A DNA stretch of 64,000 nt, from contig JAJIRX010000929.1 of assembly GCA_023853785.1 (NCBI GenBank), positions 1 through 64,000 of the forward strand. Direction: 5' to 3'. This stretch comes from Psilocybe azurescens (Eukaryota; Basidiomycota; Agaricomycetes; Agaricales; Agrocybaceae). Shown piece by piece: positions 12,683-24,652 of this stretch. A model generated the notes under the pieces. The model had not been told where the DNA came from. It searched no databases and saw nothing but the letters and a program-made list of their open reading frames with translations. The position numbers were made by a program, and so were the translations under genes. Position 1 is the stretch's first letter. Each line of letters begins with the position of its first letter.

Positions 12683-12981
12683 TGCGGCGCTTCATGAACA
12701 GCTCTTATCGCTTCATATGGAGAGGCGAAGTGAGCATACGATGGAAATGACGAGCTGAATGTTATAGAGTGGTGAGGCCCTTTTGTGCAAGACGGCCATT
12801 CTGTTAGGAGTATCATATGACCGTCGTTAATCAAAGATGCGTCGACAATTTGCTTAGTGCTGTTTATATTACGAAAAAGAGTTTATGGTACTTGGTTATC
12901 AATGTCGAAAACCCGGCCTGACATGATAAGAGAGAAATGGTACACATATGTGGTTGCAACTGACTACAAAATTGCTACTAA
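12683..12981. other. Spacer between receptor A and the Crinkler gene
   Basis: About 300 bp beyond the duplication endpoint. A 61-codon minus-strand frame (12649-12834) overlaps the junction and has no recognisable features. Confidence 0.4.
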
Positions 12982-15710
12982 CTAAGGTGCCCAGATGTAC
13001 TTCAACATTTCCAGGTCATGTTCCACCTCAATAACTGCCCCACCAGTGGCCCCCTCCGGTCGACTGACAGACGTAGTATTTAAATCGAGGGGATATCGCA
13101 CCTCCTTTACTTTACCGCAATAATCATAATCTACCACCAGAAACGACCCATCATCAAAGCCATCCCGATTCACCATGATGTTCGTATCGCGCATATCCCC
13201 ATGCACAAAGCCGGCTTCATGGAATTGCTCCAAGCATTGTCTGACTTTGGTGGAAAAGAGTCACGAGCATCAACATGCTTATCAGATAATAAATGCTGGT
13301 GGTCTTGAATATAATTGAACAAGCTGATGTACTTTTCACTGACGTCGTCCATCACAACCATGTATAATCCTCCAGGGAGGCGTTGGACAGCATGGAGTTT
13401 CAGCGCCGAGCCTTTCGCAGCAAGAAATTCATGACCCTCTTGGCAATAGTGATGAACAAATTTAATGCAGATTTGAGTGTCATTGGCATCCATTCGGCCA
13501 AAGAACAGGCTGCGACCCTTCATGTAGAAATTGTATGTGAAGCGCCTTGCCAAACCCTCCAGAGATTGGAAAGAGGTTGGGTATGGATAGGTTGGATTAC
13601 AGCGCACAGATTGATCAGTGAGATATTCCATATAATAGACATCTAGAGATTCAATTGCACGTCGGAGAGCTCCAAGATGGCCCAGTAGCATGTTCTCCAT
13701 CTTGATATCAGTATCTTGATAATGGCAGGGGATGGCAGCAGACAGCATCTGCACGGTCGGACGATTGGTCCATGCAGCACCGGCGAATGCAATGTAAGGC
13801 CCTGAATGGTATGAGATACGAATGACGCTGGTATTACGAAAGGATGACAAACCGAAAATGAGCACAATTATGCATGGCAAAACAGAATTAGGATGTTTAG
13901 GGGCAAGGGTCCGCGTTGCCTCAAGAAAGTAGTGTATGGCCTGAAAAAATGGCTCAGGGGCCTTGGACCCGATTTCATTGACTTCCACAATCAAAAATCT
14001 GAAGCAGTCAACTGATAGATCACCATCTGCGGTGAGTTTACCAGTCCCCAACTGCTTTATGGGCATCTTATGGTCATTGAATACCTCCAAGAGAACATTC
14101 TGTCGATCATCTTCGTTGCTGTAAATATTTGCCATGGCCCCCTTGAATGCAAGAAAAAATTGCACATCATCAGGTGTCGGCACATAGTTCTCGGCATCAT
14201 CAATGTATTGTCCGAATATGGGATGGAGGAGACTGAGTGGAAGTGCTGTGGGGGAACCGTGAGGGTCGATTGCATGGAATGTATGTGTCACTCTTGCTTT
14301 GGTTACTGAGGAAGTTTTTAGGAATTCCACCATGTGAAGGAGCTTCAGGCTTTCGCTGGTGGCAGAAGCTGTGTCGGTCCTTACCTACCTGGTCAAGAGG
14401 TGCGACTGGGAATTTATATGCAGATGGTGGTGGCCTTGAGCTAGGGGGTACGTCTTCACGGATAATGAGTATAGTTAAACCAGAGTCAACATAATACTCA
14501 CCTTTGTCTGGAACACGTGCAACGACATGTATACAACTAGTATCCAGGTTCAAAAACATGTCCGACAATGTTGTTTCCCCTCTCAACTTTGGTCCAAGAG
14601 TTGGGGGATTCTTGGAAGGAAGATCGTGGATAGGAAAGGAGATGCCCCACAAATGAAGACCTGAGGCATCGATATGGTTGAGGCGATGAGCCTTTTTCTC
14701 CTTAATCAGATCTTTGAGCATGTTGACGTTGGCTTTCTTTGAAATCTGGACAGTGATGAACTCCTCGGGTCGTCACCATGAACAAAACAATTGAGCTGAA
14801 GAAGTTGGGTAGAATCAAGAGCCACAACCGGTTGAACCGTTCAGAAGCATTAAATGTGGTTCCAAAGACAAGATTGTTGGGACATACCTGGCGCCTTTAC
14901 TATGACATGTATCAAATCATCCTCGACATCTGCACCATCTGCAAAAAATGTGGATATTTTTGCAATTGCCGGCATCTTCGAATAATCATCAAGATTGATA
15001 TTTTCCAGTTTTGTCGTCTCAAGATTGTCAAACGGAAAGGAAGCATGCCACAAAAGAAGATCTGAGGCGTTGACATGGTTGAGGTGAGGAGCCTTTTTCT
15101 CCTTAATCAGATCTTTGAGGATGTTGACGTTGGCTGTCTTTGAAATCTGAACAGTGATGAACTCCTCGGGGTCATCACCGAGAACGAAGCAGTTGAGCTC
15201 AAGAAATCGGGTAGAATCAAGAGCCACAACCGCTTGAACCGCTTTTTAGAAGCATTAAATGTGGTTCCAAAGACAAGATTGTTGGGACGTACCTGGTGCC
15301 TTTACTATGACATGGATCAAATCATCCTCAACATCCGCACCATCCGCAAAAAATGTGGATATTTTTGCGGTTGCCGGCATCTTCGAATAATCATCAAGAT
15401 TGATATTTTCCAGTTTTGTCGTCTCAAGATCGTCAAACGGAAAGGAAGCATGCCACAAAAGAAGACCTGAGGCGGCGACATGGTTGAGGTGAGGAGCCTT
15501 TTTCTCCTTAATCAGATCTTTGAGGATGTTGACGTTGGCTGTCTTTGAAATCTGAACAGTGATGAACTCCTCGGGGTCGTCACCGAGAACAAAACAATTG
15601 AGCTGAAGAAGTTGGGTAGGATCAAGAGCTGCAACCGCTTGAACCGCTTTGTTTGAGTGACATAGCTGAGGACTGAAACGTAGGGAGTGAGGAATGTTTA
15701 TTGACAACAA
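12982..15710 (-). CDS. Crinkler (CRN)-like protein with triplicated N-domain and kinase-like C-terminus
   Basis: The N-terminal domain LNCFVLGDDPEEFITVQI is typical of Crinkler proteins (ubiquitin-like header). It occurs three times in tandem, at about 15620-15290, 15190-14880 and 14790-14530. The first two are almost identical, the third more diverged; each is followed by a GTACGT/GTATGT donor. The C-terminal part (about 14333-12982) resembles fungal kinase-like domains: an upstream YMVVMDDVS segment, a catalytic-loop-like HGDMRDTNIMV and a metal-binding-loop-like VVDYDYCGK. Crinkler-kinase fusions are known in oomycetes and fungi; the cellular target here is unknown. Two one-base breaks occur: GGG instead of GGGG in repeat 3 (14767) and an A4 run near 13254 just before the catalytic loop. 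It lies between two copies of the receptor A segment. The exact start is uncertain. Confidence 0.7.
14450..15655 (-). repeat. Tandem repeat of CRN N-domain exon (unit about 404 bp, three copies)
   Basis: Landmark TAAATGTGGTTCCAAAGACA occurs at 14851 and again at 15255, giving a unit of about 404 bp. The two left-of-gene units differ by only a few bases. The unit nearest the kinase domain has diverged in its second half. Confidence 0.8.
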
Positions 15711-15864
15711 CTTTGATTCACAGGAGTGGCTTAACTATAGGTCACGTGAACAACGGACAACCTGTTAATGCTCAGGCCGGGGACGAACGACTACACCAGC
15801 TAAGGCTCGTTACTTGTGTGTGTGGCTGATAGCGGATTCTGCGGAATTCTGTATCCGAACGCAG

Positions 15865-17552
15865 CCTTATATTCTTTCTGGTCAGTCGTCCTCGTTCGAC
15901 AGATTCATGATTGCTGCTTATCTTCACAATGTCCAGGTGTCTCAATTCACAACTCCGGTCGAGTCGTTGTAGTCAGCCTTAACATGCATCTGGAAAATAG
16001 ATCAACGTTGACGGCGTCCCAATTCAATCGACAACTATCGACCTGCATGATTATGGCTGGAGCGCTCGCCTTGATCAGTCTTGCAACCTTATTTTCAGTC
16101 CATTCCTTCGAGTCATGGACATCTTGGAGCTCTGTACATGTCCTCATAACGAAGATCGAAATCGTCAAATCCGCGTCGGATATCAAGAACGTGCAGTTCA
16201 CTTGGTGGTCCATGTTCGCGATATCTGTTCTCTACATCATTCTTTCCTACGTCATTGGAGAAGAGGGTCGGGAGGTATATCGATGGATTGGGGAGCAAGT
16301 CAAACGGAAAAGAGAATTACCTCGTGTTGTTCTGCCATTACAGTGAGTAGCGTCTCATGTAGCGTTCAACGTTCGCTAACAAATCAACACGGTAGCTTTA
16401 AGCAGAGACAGTCGCCTCCTGAGATGATCTCCCGCTCGTCGTCTTTGACAAAGTCACATCTGCGTCCCCTGACCATCGAGCTCAAATCAGGCTGGGATGA
16501 CGTATTGGAAGATAAGAAATCCAAACGCAAGGGCTTCCGAGAAGACACCAAATCTCCGTCACCCACCTCCAGCCCGACGCAGACTACTCAACTCGGCGCA
16601 GATGACCAAAGTCTATTAGACGAGAAATACAGACCCGACTCTCCTTTAATTCCGTGTGTTAGTCCTGCGACGAGGGCCATCACAGAAGATGATCAGATGT
16701 TCATGGAATCCACCATATCGTATCTTAGCTCTCCTACAGCAAAGACGCTGGGTATCGTCCCTCCCTTACAAGTCCCACTTCGACGCCGCTTGGCCTATTC
16801 CTCCTATTTCTCCTGTACCTACTATGGCGTTCACCTCTAGACATGCCCCCATGCACGCACTCGGTCACACTCTCCCGGCTCCTCTGGAAAAGATGATTGA
16901 ATATCCGTTGCATCCAACGATTACTGCCCCACATCGCAGTGTGCATCCACTCGAAGGCTCGAGCATCTCGTCTGTCCATTCAGAAACATTTCCGTTACCT
17001 ACTTTGCCCATTTCGAGGAAGGCTGCCCACAGACAGACGAGCATCCGTGGGCTGCATAAGACCTGGAGCAAGGAACGGCTCGGACAAGTGTACGCATCCC
17101 CTCAAGCTATCCATATGACAGTCGTTCAGGAGACGGTGTAAATTCCGCTTTTCTTTCTCAATTCGGTTCCAGGACATTTGGAGTATATTCTCAATCTGAC
17201 GACTTATGATGCGGGCGGATTCTTCGTGCTTCCTTCTGTTCGCCTCTTTCACTCCATTACCATTTTTTACGCTTTATCGTTAGCCCACGTCTCCTTTTCT
17301 TTCTACCAGTGTATTCATTCTCCCTATTTTTGTCGCCTCTGTCTTTTTGTAGCATAACATACCGTTGTAGCTTAATCCCTGTTCGATACCATGCATTTTT
17401 TATGCAATCTATGCCATTCATAAAACCCCTGGCGCTTCTGTTAAAAGATCCCGTTTCTGCAAATCTTTCGCAGGCGACTTCCAAGGAATCAAGTAGTTCG
17501 AGATTCATAATCGATTATCGGCAGTCTAGTGTCAGATTTCCAAGGTACTGCA
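15865..17552 (+). pseudogene. Truncated, frameshifted copy of receptor A
   Basis: This copy starts inside the equivalent of exon 3, so the start codon, exons 1-2 and the first transmembrane helices are missing. The equivalents of exon 4 (about 15936-16344) and the tail are retained with high identity. In the tail, 158 bp corresponding to 11753-11910 (the proline-rich stretch) are deleted at about 16778. This shifts the frame to a stop at 16840; the original frame resumes afterwards up to 17141. A small in-frame deletion also removes residues before ITEDD. The donor of the third intron has changed from GTGAGT to GTCAGT. It cannot encode a seven-helix receptor. Confidence 0.9.
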
Positions 17553-18709
17553 GCTCTTCGCATAGCGGATGATGATTTCTGGTGTACAGTGAAGCGTTAA
17601 TGCTATCTGAGTGCGTCATCTAAAAATAGTTAGTTTTATTGTTCCCCAGAAGGCTCGTGATAAGACGTGATTACATATTTGTGGGAATTGTTCCAGATAC
17701 GGTGAAAAGACAATAAGAACGCGGTGAGCGACATTCAATAAGAACAATAGCTGAGGGGACGGCACTGAAAACCTCTTCTTTCCTCTTTACTATGACTATG
17801 TAATGCATTTTCGTATCTTGCACAGCTCTTGCTCGTTAATGGTCAACAAATCGACTGCGGGGCAATCTAGGAGGCAACCATGCAGTTCAAAGGAGTTTCA
17901 GAGTTGAAGGTGCCGGCTATGGGCATATGGTGCGTTCATAAGTTGTAGTCTCATGTTCTACTCTGAAAGACTCTTGTAGCAGAAACTAGCAGCTCTGTTC
18001 GAACTGGATTCAAGCTGGATCCTTATCTTCTCTCGCCTGGGCCTCTCCACGATTCAATACACCCCGACCAAAAATCAATTCATTTTCGAACAGCTATTCA
18101 CTAGAAGTCATTTCATCTCTTATCATGACATACCCTGCGCGATACGCCTTTTGGATTTGACCTTGTTCTCAATCCAGAAAACGGAAATTCCCAAGGACTA
18201 GAACACTATTCACGTGATGCTATCCACACTAGCTGAACATCCGCATTTGGGCGATCCTTTGTGATACCCCGCTTCGCCGACCGTGTGCCTATGAATTGCG
18301 CCGCCCCACGACACATTCTCCCACCGGTGCGCCCCGTCTGCACTATTTCGGCCCCCTCGCCTGACATTGTGATGTATTTGAACAAAGTAACGTCCAAAAT
18401 GGGACGTGGGTTTTGCTTATGTGAGATGGCTGTTTTGGGGGAAAGACAAGGTGAGATCCAAACTGGGACAAGGAATGTGAAGGCTTTCGAAGGTATCTCA
18501 GGACAAGGAACAACCCAAACGCGTACACGGAGGGAAGTCGAGAGCAATTGCTCTTATACTGGATGTCGTGTTAATTTTTATCACCGCCTCCAGCTGATCT
18601 ACCTTCGTGTACTCGAAAGTTGTCTATCCTTCGAGTCAGCCGTCTCGGGCGCATCATCCGCACATACACCTCTCTCCCCACAGCGATACCACCACATCTG
18701 TAGATCAGC
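17553..18709. other. Upstream region of receptor B
   Basis: No gene is supported. A 150-codon plus-strand frame (18261-18713) and a 113-codon minus-strand frame overlap each other, lack domains and run into the receptor start. They are best read as chance frames in promoter sequence. Confidence 0.5.
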
Positions 18710-20342
18710 ATGACTTATCCCAATGCCATCTTCTCCGCTTTTGCCTTCATTGGCTTCCTCATGTGCAGTATCCCCTTCCCCTGGCATCTAGAGGGTACTT
18801 GTTCCTTTCCAGCATACTCTTAGTGATTGTACGACTTACATTCATCGTCTAGCCTGGAACACTGGCACCTGCCTATACATGGCATGGACTGGCCTCTCCT
18901 GCCTCAACCAGTTTGTCAATTCTATCATCTGGAATCGTAACGCGATCAACTGGTCACCCACTTGGTGCGACATTTGTAAGCTCTCGCTTTATCTGCCATG
19001 AAACTTCAGAAACTCAACTATCTGCCACCCAGCCTCGCGGTTCATCGTCGGCAGCGCCGTCGCTATTCCCGCAGCTTCCCTGTGCATCAATCGCCGCCTG
19101 TATCACATCTCTTCAGTGAGATCCGTGACTATCTCTAAGGCGGAGAAGCGCCGCGATGTCATGGTCGACCTTTCAATCGGCCTAGGCATTCCTCTATTGG
19201 AGATGATTCTTCGTACGTCACCTTAATGTGATGAGTTCTCTCGTATCCTAACTCTGGACGCAGAATATATCGTTCAAGGTCATCGCTTCAACATTTTCGA
19301 AGACGTTGGCTGCTACCCCTTCACCTACAACACATGGCCCGCATACATTCTCGTTTTCTGCCCACCAGTCGCTATCGGCGTCGTCTCGGCTGTCTATGCC
19401 ATTCTGAGCATCATCCAATTCAACAAGAGCCGATCTCAATTCAACGACCTGCTATCCGGTCACAACAACCTCACTTCCAGCCGATATGTGCGCCTCATGT
19501 GCCTTGCCGGCATCGAGGTCCTCTGCACTGTCCCCATCGGCTCATACGCTCTCTACCTCAACGCCGGCCACGGTGGAATCAGGCCATGGATCAGCTGGGC
19601 CGACACCCACTACGCATTCTCTCGCGTCGACCAGTTCCCTGCCGTGCTCTGGCGCACCAACCGCGTCAGCGAGTCCTCGATCGAGCTTACCCGCTGGCTC
19701 CTCATCGTCTGCGCCTTCATCTTCTTCGGATTCTTTGGATTTGCCGACGAGGCGAGGAAGAACTACCGTTCGTATATGCAGTCGGTGGCCAAGCGCGTCG
19801 GCATCTCTACCGCATCGTTCGGCAACAGCAGCGGTGTCTTCAGCTCGACCGGCTCGAAAGTCATCGGCTCCAATGGCAAAGTCCGCCCTGTTCTCCCCAC
19901 CTTCGTCCACCAGGACTTCCTCCGCCGCCACGACTCGCTCGACTCGTTCACCGATATATCGTCTGCCTCGATTCGCGATGTCAGCGGGTTCCTCAACGAG
20001 AAGGGGGATGCGGAGAAGCTGGAAGCCTTCAATCCCATTCTCTCATACGGCGGCCTTACACTATCTGACGTCGGCGGTACGCTCAATGACTGCAACGCGC
20101 CACCGTACTCTCCCGCTCCTTCGCTAGGCGCATCGTCCGCGTCGTCTCTCGCAAAACCCGAACCCGCCCGCACTCGTTCAAGTTCCATCACCTCCACCCC
20201 TCATCACAAGCTCCCATCCTGCCAGAACCCAAACCAAAATCAAATACACCAGATATCGTCTGAGCTAGGATCCGCGCTCTCCTTTGGCTTGTCGTCTTTA
20301 TTGTTTCCTTTATATTCTCATACCCCACTGTATCATTATTAG
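18710..20342 (+). CDS. Receptor B: STE3-type pheromone receptor
   Basis: Exons 18710-18794, 18853-18975, 19033-19212 and 19264-20342 give an uninterrupted 488-codon product. The start MTYPNAIFSAFAFIGFLMC opens helix 1. Family landmarks follow: SIIWNRNAINWSPTWCDIS, AAASLCINRRLYHI-type loop, QYIVQGHRFNIFEDVGCYP after the 180-nt exon, RYVRLMCLAGIEV, ELTRWLLIVCAFIFFGFFG for helix 7, then FADEARKNYRSY. The cytoplasmic tail of about 190 residues is Ser-rich and ends near QNPNQNQIHQ. It would couple to a heterotrimeric G protein and the mating MAP-kinase cascade. Its closest relative in the window is D (SLCINRRLY, RLMCLA, ELTRW, GFADEA), which lacks B's first intron. This is the cleanest receptor gene in the locus. 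Confidence 0.93.
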
Positions 20343-21957
20343 TAACACACTGTAGCTTTAGCCACCCTTCTTGATTATCCCCCCGGTCGGAAACCCCTCC
20401 CCACTTACAAGTTCGTTCTGATTCATTACTTGTAGCTAGCTGTTTAGAAATACTCTATAGAAGAGTTTGGAACAGAATAAAAATAGCCTTTAACACACTG
20501 GATATTTTTGGAGTGAACAGTTTGATATTAATAGACTTGACGTCTCCTGGTCTATTGTTGGTCCATTGATCTTTCAAGCTTTCAAGACTTGCCATAAACG
20601 CTTCGTTATCGAAAGAAATCCCACTACAATCCCATTGTGCACCTTCCACAATAGCTATTCACTGCTAAGTGTCAAGGATTCTCGTCTGTCTTCGCACCAT
20701 TCAATCTGGACCTATTCTAAGCTATTGGCCTCAAGCTATTGATATTTGGTCTGCTGTATTATGGACTGTACGCATTTACAATGCAATTAGCATTGTGGGC
20801 CTTCAATGGCTAGTAATTGTTCAGGATTGTGTACTTTCTTCATACTAATAACTATTGTCTTCATACCAATTATTGTCTTCGCAACAATTGATTGCTACTA
20901 CGTTGACTCCACAGATGACGATTTTGGCCTGGCCTTGGAAGAGAAATACAAAGTATATGGCCTCCTAGTATCTTGTTGTCGTTTATGGAGTCGGACGGAT
21001 CTCGTCTTTTGAAAATGCTACTATTGTTTGAGTCGTCCATGGTCCTCAGTATGTAGGAGAGATACGCCTTCTCATTGAGTCAAAAATATTTTCACGCTCG
21101 ATGTTTGTACAGCTTTTTGTCGAGGTTTATGCGCAGTGTAGAGTGGGATAAACAATAGCTCTGTTGAGTAGAATTCTCTACATCTCCTATAAGTGCAGCT
21201 TCTGAAGGGCGCAGCGGCCGCGCACGATGGAGAGAATATAGTGGAAATGATACCAGATCATTTTGCATAGACGTCTACGGATAATATATACACTAGTGCA
21301 CATATGGTACTACAAGTAATGCTGCGGCAATGATAGAGATTTATATACAAATGGCTAATTTTCCAAATTCGAGCGGGACGGGGACGACAAGCTGGCAAAA
21401 AAGAAACAAAAAGGAGAGTGGTATCGGGTTGGGTCGAGCGACAAACTGTGCGTGAGGGTGAACAAAGTCGAAAAAGGAAATTGTGTGTTGAATGAAGCAT
21501 TGGTATCGTTTGTGAAGGAGTGGAATAAGATCGTGAATGGCTTGCAGGTCTGGGGAAATCGTTGAATTGAATGATGGTATCGCATGTCGAAGAGTGCTGA
21601 GTCGTATTGATCGGCCGGTAGGAATATAAACGAAAGGAATGAGATGTGCCGAGGCAGATAATTGAGTCAACGGCGGTCAATGATCATGGAGATGGCGCGG
21701 AGAGGATTTTTGATATAAATGTGCGGGTAGAAGGCGACGAACGCATTCAGACAGCGGTTGGAAGTCAAGGAGTGAAGCGCGCCTGTGCAAGCAAATAATT
21801 GAAAAATAAATATAAGCAAGAACAGGACTTCAAAGAGAGTTGACTAATGATCATAAGGTTTTAGAAATTATAATTGAGCACGACAGGCGAAGAAACGCAC
21901 GGGAAAATGTGGGGGTCAAAGCCGGGTGAGCAGATTATGTGCTCTCAAGCACAGAAT
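20343..21957. other. Spacer and downstream region of pheromone gene P1
   Basis: The right part (about 21220-21957) lies 3' of P1 on the minus strand. It shares blocks with the 3' side of P2 (GATACCAGATCATTTT against GATACCGGATCATATTT, then GTCTAC and CACTAGTG) and is pyrimidine-rich on the minus strand, like a long 3' UTR. Overlapping minus-strand frames at 21258-21680 probably reflect this composition, not protein. The left part holds a weak 64-codon minus-strand frame (20455-20649). Confidence 0.5.
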
Positions 21958-22138
21958 CTAAGCGATGACGCAGAATCCGGCAAAGCCAACGCGAGTGTCG
22001 GCATTCACCAGCTCTTCCATAAATCGTCGGGCCCGACTGAGTGTCTGAGCATAATTCGAGGACGAAGGAAGTGTCATTTTCCTCTTGATGACTGGCCACC
22101 TCGAGGAATTCGAAGGTAAACTGTGTAAATGAATCCAT
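21958..22138 (-). pseudogene. P1: pheromone precursor, one-base frame break, CaaX = CVIA
   Basis: The ATG at 22138 opens MDSFTQFTFEFLEV, the leader start shared with P3-P5 (MDSF). The C-terminus NADTRVGFAGFCVIA with a stop at 21958 is a classic farnesylation (CaaX) ending, but it lies in the next frame. One base too many around the AAA run at 22021-22023 (TTT on the coding strand) separates the halves. Removing it would give one continuous precursor of about 59 codons. No plausible intron restores the frame. The usual Glu-Arg processing site is not evident ten residues before the cysteine. Function if intact: secreted, farnesylated mating peptide. A homopolymer error is a real alternative to pseudogenisation. 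Confidence 0.8.
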
Positions 22139-24652
22139 TGCAATGAAGAGTGTTGTAAGACGGAGGTTTAGACAGACAGGGGTATCGCTGAAGAACGAGG
22201 AGGTATAGCTAAATTCAGGGAGGTATCGCTAAAGAACGAGAAAGAGGTATCGCAAAAGTACGGGAATTCTTCGTTAGAGGTGGAATGGCATGGTCCACTT
22301 CTTTAACAAGTCCTACCGTGAGATAGCCTATTGATGGCTGAAATAGGGGAACAATCAAGACAAAAGCATTGTGACATGTAGTGACCTGTCACAGAGATAA
22401 GATAATTTTTATCAGCTCCTGATGCAGACTTATTGCAAACTTACCAGAGGTCCACCGAGGTCTATCCGAGTCAGTCCATCTACTGGACATTCCAGAATAT
22501 GCAGCCGGAGAAGGAATCGACACTCGAGGAACCGCCGATCATCCGACGCCATACGTATTGTGCCCTAATTTTTCCGTTTCAGTAGGCCATTTGCATTTAC
22601 CAACATCTAGAAGGTCACCTGTACCTGTTGAGCTCGTTAGCGCGGACTGAGGCCATGAACTAGGTCGGCACTCATTGTCCGCAGCTGAAATACATACATA
22701 TCCCAGCCTCTATGACTCTGGTAGACTGAAAATTTTAGCGAAGCCTTTATCTGTAACAAGCGAGGTCCTCATGACTCTGCGACTCTGTGGCACAAATCAC
22801 CGACCATGCCCAGGTTTTTGCCTTGGTCAGTGCGTAAGTAGTGGCGAGTAGGGCTGTGAATAGACACCAGTAACCAGTACGAACTGGAGACCCCGTGGCC
22901 TACCGTGGCTCAATGGCCCTGCATTGGACCCATCAAGGCTTCGTTGGGCTCGTGGGAACATCAATGTAATCCGGATTCTCAGCGGATTCCGCCGAGGTGA
23001 CCAAGAGCTGACTCAAAAATCATCTATAGAGAATTTATCGCTCAAGACGATATTCACTTAATTCCGGTTAACTTTGTGCAGCCCTTACAGCCTATATCAA
23101 ATTTCCTGTAACTTCCAGACCAAAAGTACATAATACCACGCCGCAACACCGACGAAGTTTGCGCTCTTTGCCCAAATAACCTTTCGATAAACAACAGCAA
23201 GCAACACCATACAATCCTTTTGGGTTATTGTGGCTGAAGCTCCAGCATGTGTTTGAACCTCCATTTATCGGACAATGGGTTACAATAACAAATCCAATCC
23301 CCTCTTCCTATCTTCTAGAACGAATATTCATGGCATATGACTCTGTAGGATTCATTTCTTGGGTCATTGATGATAACAAAGTATAAGATCCAATTCTCCA
23401 GACACACAGAAGGCTGCCTGCATGGTCTGGAAATATATTTGTGAGTCTTGGACAAGGCCTCTGGAGGTTGCAATACCTCCGCCAACTCTGCATTTTTGAG
23501 TGACTCAATCGATCACATGTGGCCCATTGATCATGGAGGCTGCTAATTGTTCAGGACTGTACCAGTTCCTTTCCTTCTGACTCGATCCCAATGACTAGGT
23601 GCATGATCTCTTGTTCCTGGTTTATTGTATCATCGGTCTCAAAGACGATTATCCTTCTTTACTCTTGCCCTCTTAGACTGTAACGTCAAATTCTTATAGA
23701 TCGTTCCTATGAGTATACGACTGCTCGCTAAGACAAATATGCACCGCCTAATACTGTAAACCTTATCGTTGTTTTGAGACACGATGGAGCAAAACACAAC
23801 CGTGGAGCTTTGTACATTACACCGCGGAGCCCATTAATCAACTAGGCCGAGAGGCGGTGTCTTTTCCTCTGAAAGTATACACAGCTGTTAGGGGCATTTA
23901 ATTTTCGAAGCAGTTCTTACTCAGTCATGGAAATTTCATCACATCCAATAGGGAACGATACCGGATCATATTTCAAAACGTCTACACTAGTGTACAAACT
24001 ATTACTAAGAGACAGTCTTGATATATAAAAATGTAGCTTTCCAATTGCAGAAAGAGAAATGGTGAGTTAAGAAGTTTCGAAAATAGTATCGAGTCGGAGC
24101 GGTAGACGAAGGTTACGAAAGTGATGTGTAAAGTTGGAAACAAAGAGGGTGTTTGCTGAACGTTTAATGGTATCGCATATGAATGAGGCTCAAGGAAAGA
24201 AGGGTCTAGGCCGGTCCGCCGAAAATCGCGTGGTTTGGGAAGCGAAAGGAACGAAAGTGCTTGTTGAAGAAAATATCGCCTGTAATCCAGGATTGAGTCG
24301 TGAAGATCGCGGTAAAGAATCTGAGCGAAAAGAATGGGTTGCACCGAGACAACAGATGAGTCCACGGTGTAGACGAAACATCACTGATTGATATATGTGG
24401 AAGGGGCGTACAGATTTGTTGGTAAATAGATAAACGTTGAGGTAGAAACGAAAGCAGTTGGATAGCAAGGGCAAAATCGAGGAATAAAGTCTAATTGAAT
24501 GATAAATAAGGGCATGGGCAGGGGCTTCGAAGAGATGGGATATGGTTAGCCACGAGTAGTTATAATACGAGAAGGAAAGTGAGCATACCGATAATGATGG
24601 GTAATGGTAATCGAGCACAGAGTTTATGCTTTGGTTTTGAACAGAAGCTCTC
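22139..24652. other. Spacer between P1 and P2, with P2 downstream region
   Basis: Contains a short segment at about 23535 (CTAATTGTTCAGGACTGTAC) resembling 20810, and from about 23950 the P2 3' region that parallels the P1 3' region. This suggests that P1 and P2 lie on two copies of a segment of about 1.3 kb. No other gene seen; 142- and 127-codon minus-strand frames (23982-24618) fall in the putative long 3' UTR. Confidence 0.5.

Noticed and set aside
17590..17640. GAG TGC GTC ATC TAA on the plus strand, resembling a CaaX end
   Set aside because: Only two residues follow the cysteine before the stop, and no leader frame precedes it.
19486..20127. 213-codon Ser/Ala-rich and 244-codon Arg-rich frames overlapping receptor B
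   Set aside because: Alternative frames of the GC-rich last exon of receptor B, whose frame is supported by family motifs.
21258..21680. 140-codon minus-strand frame downstream of P1
   Set aside because: Pyrimidine-rich downstream region with several overlapping frames and no domain; better read as a long 3' UTR.
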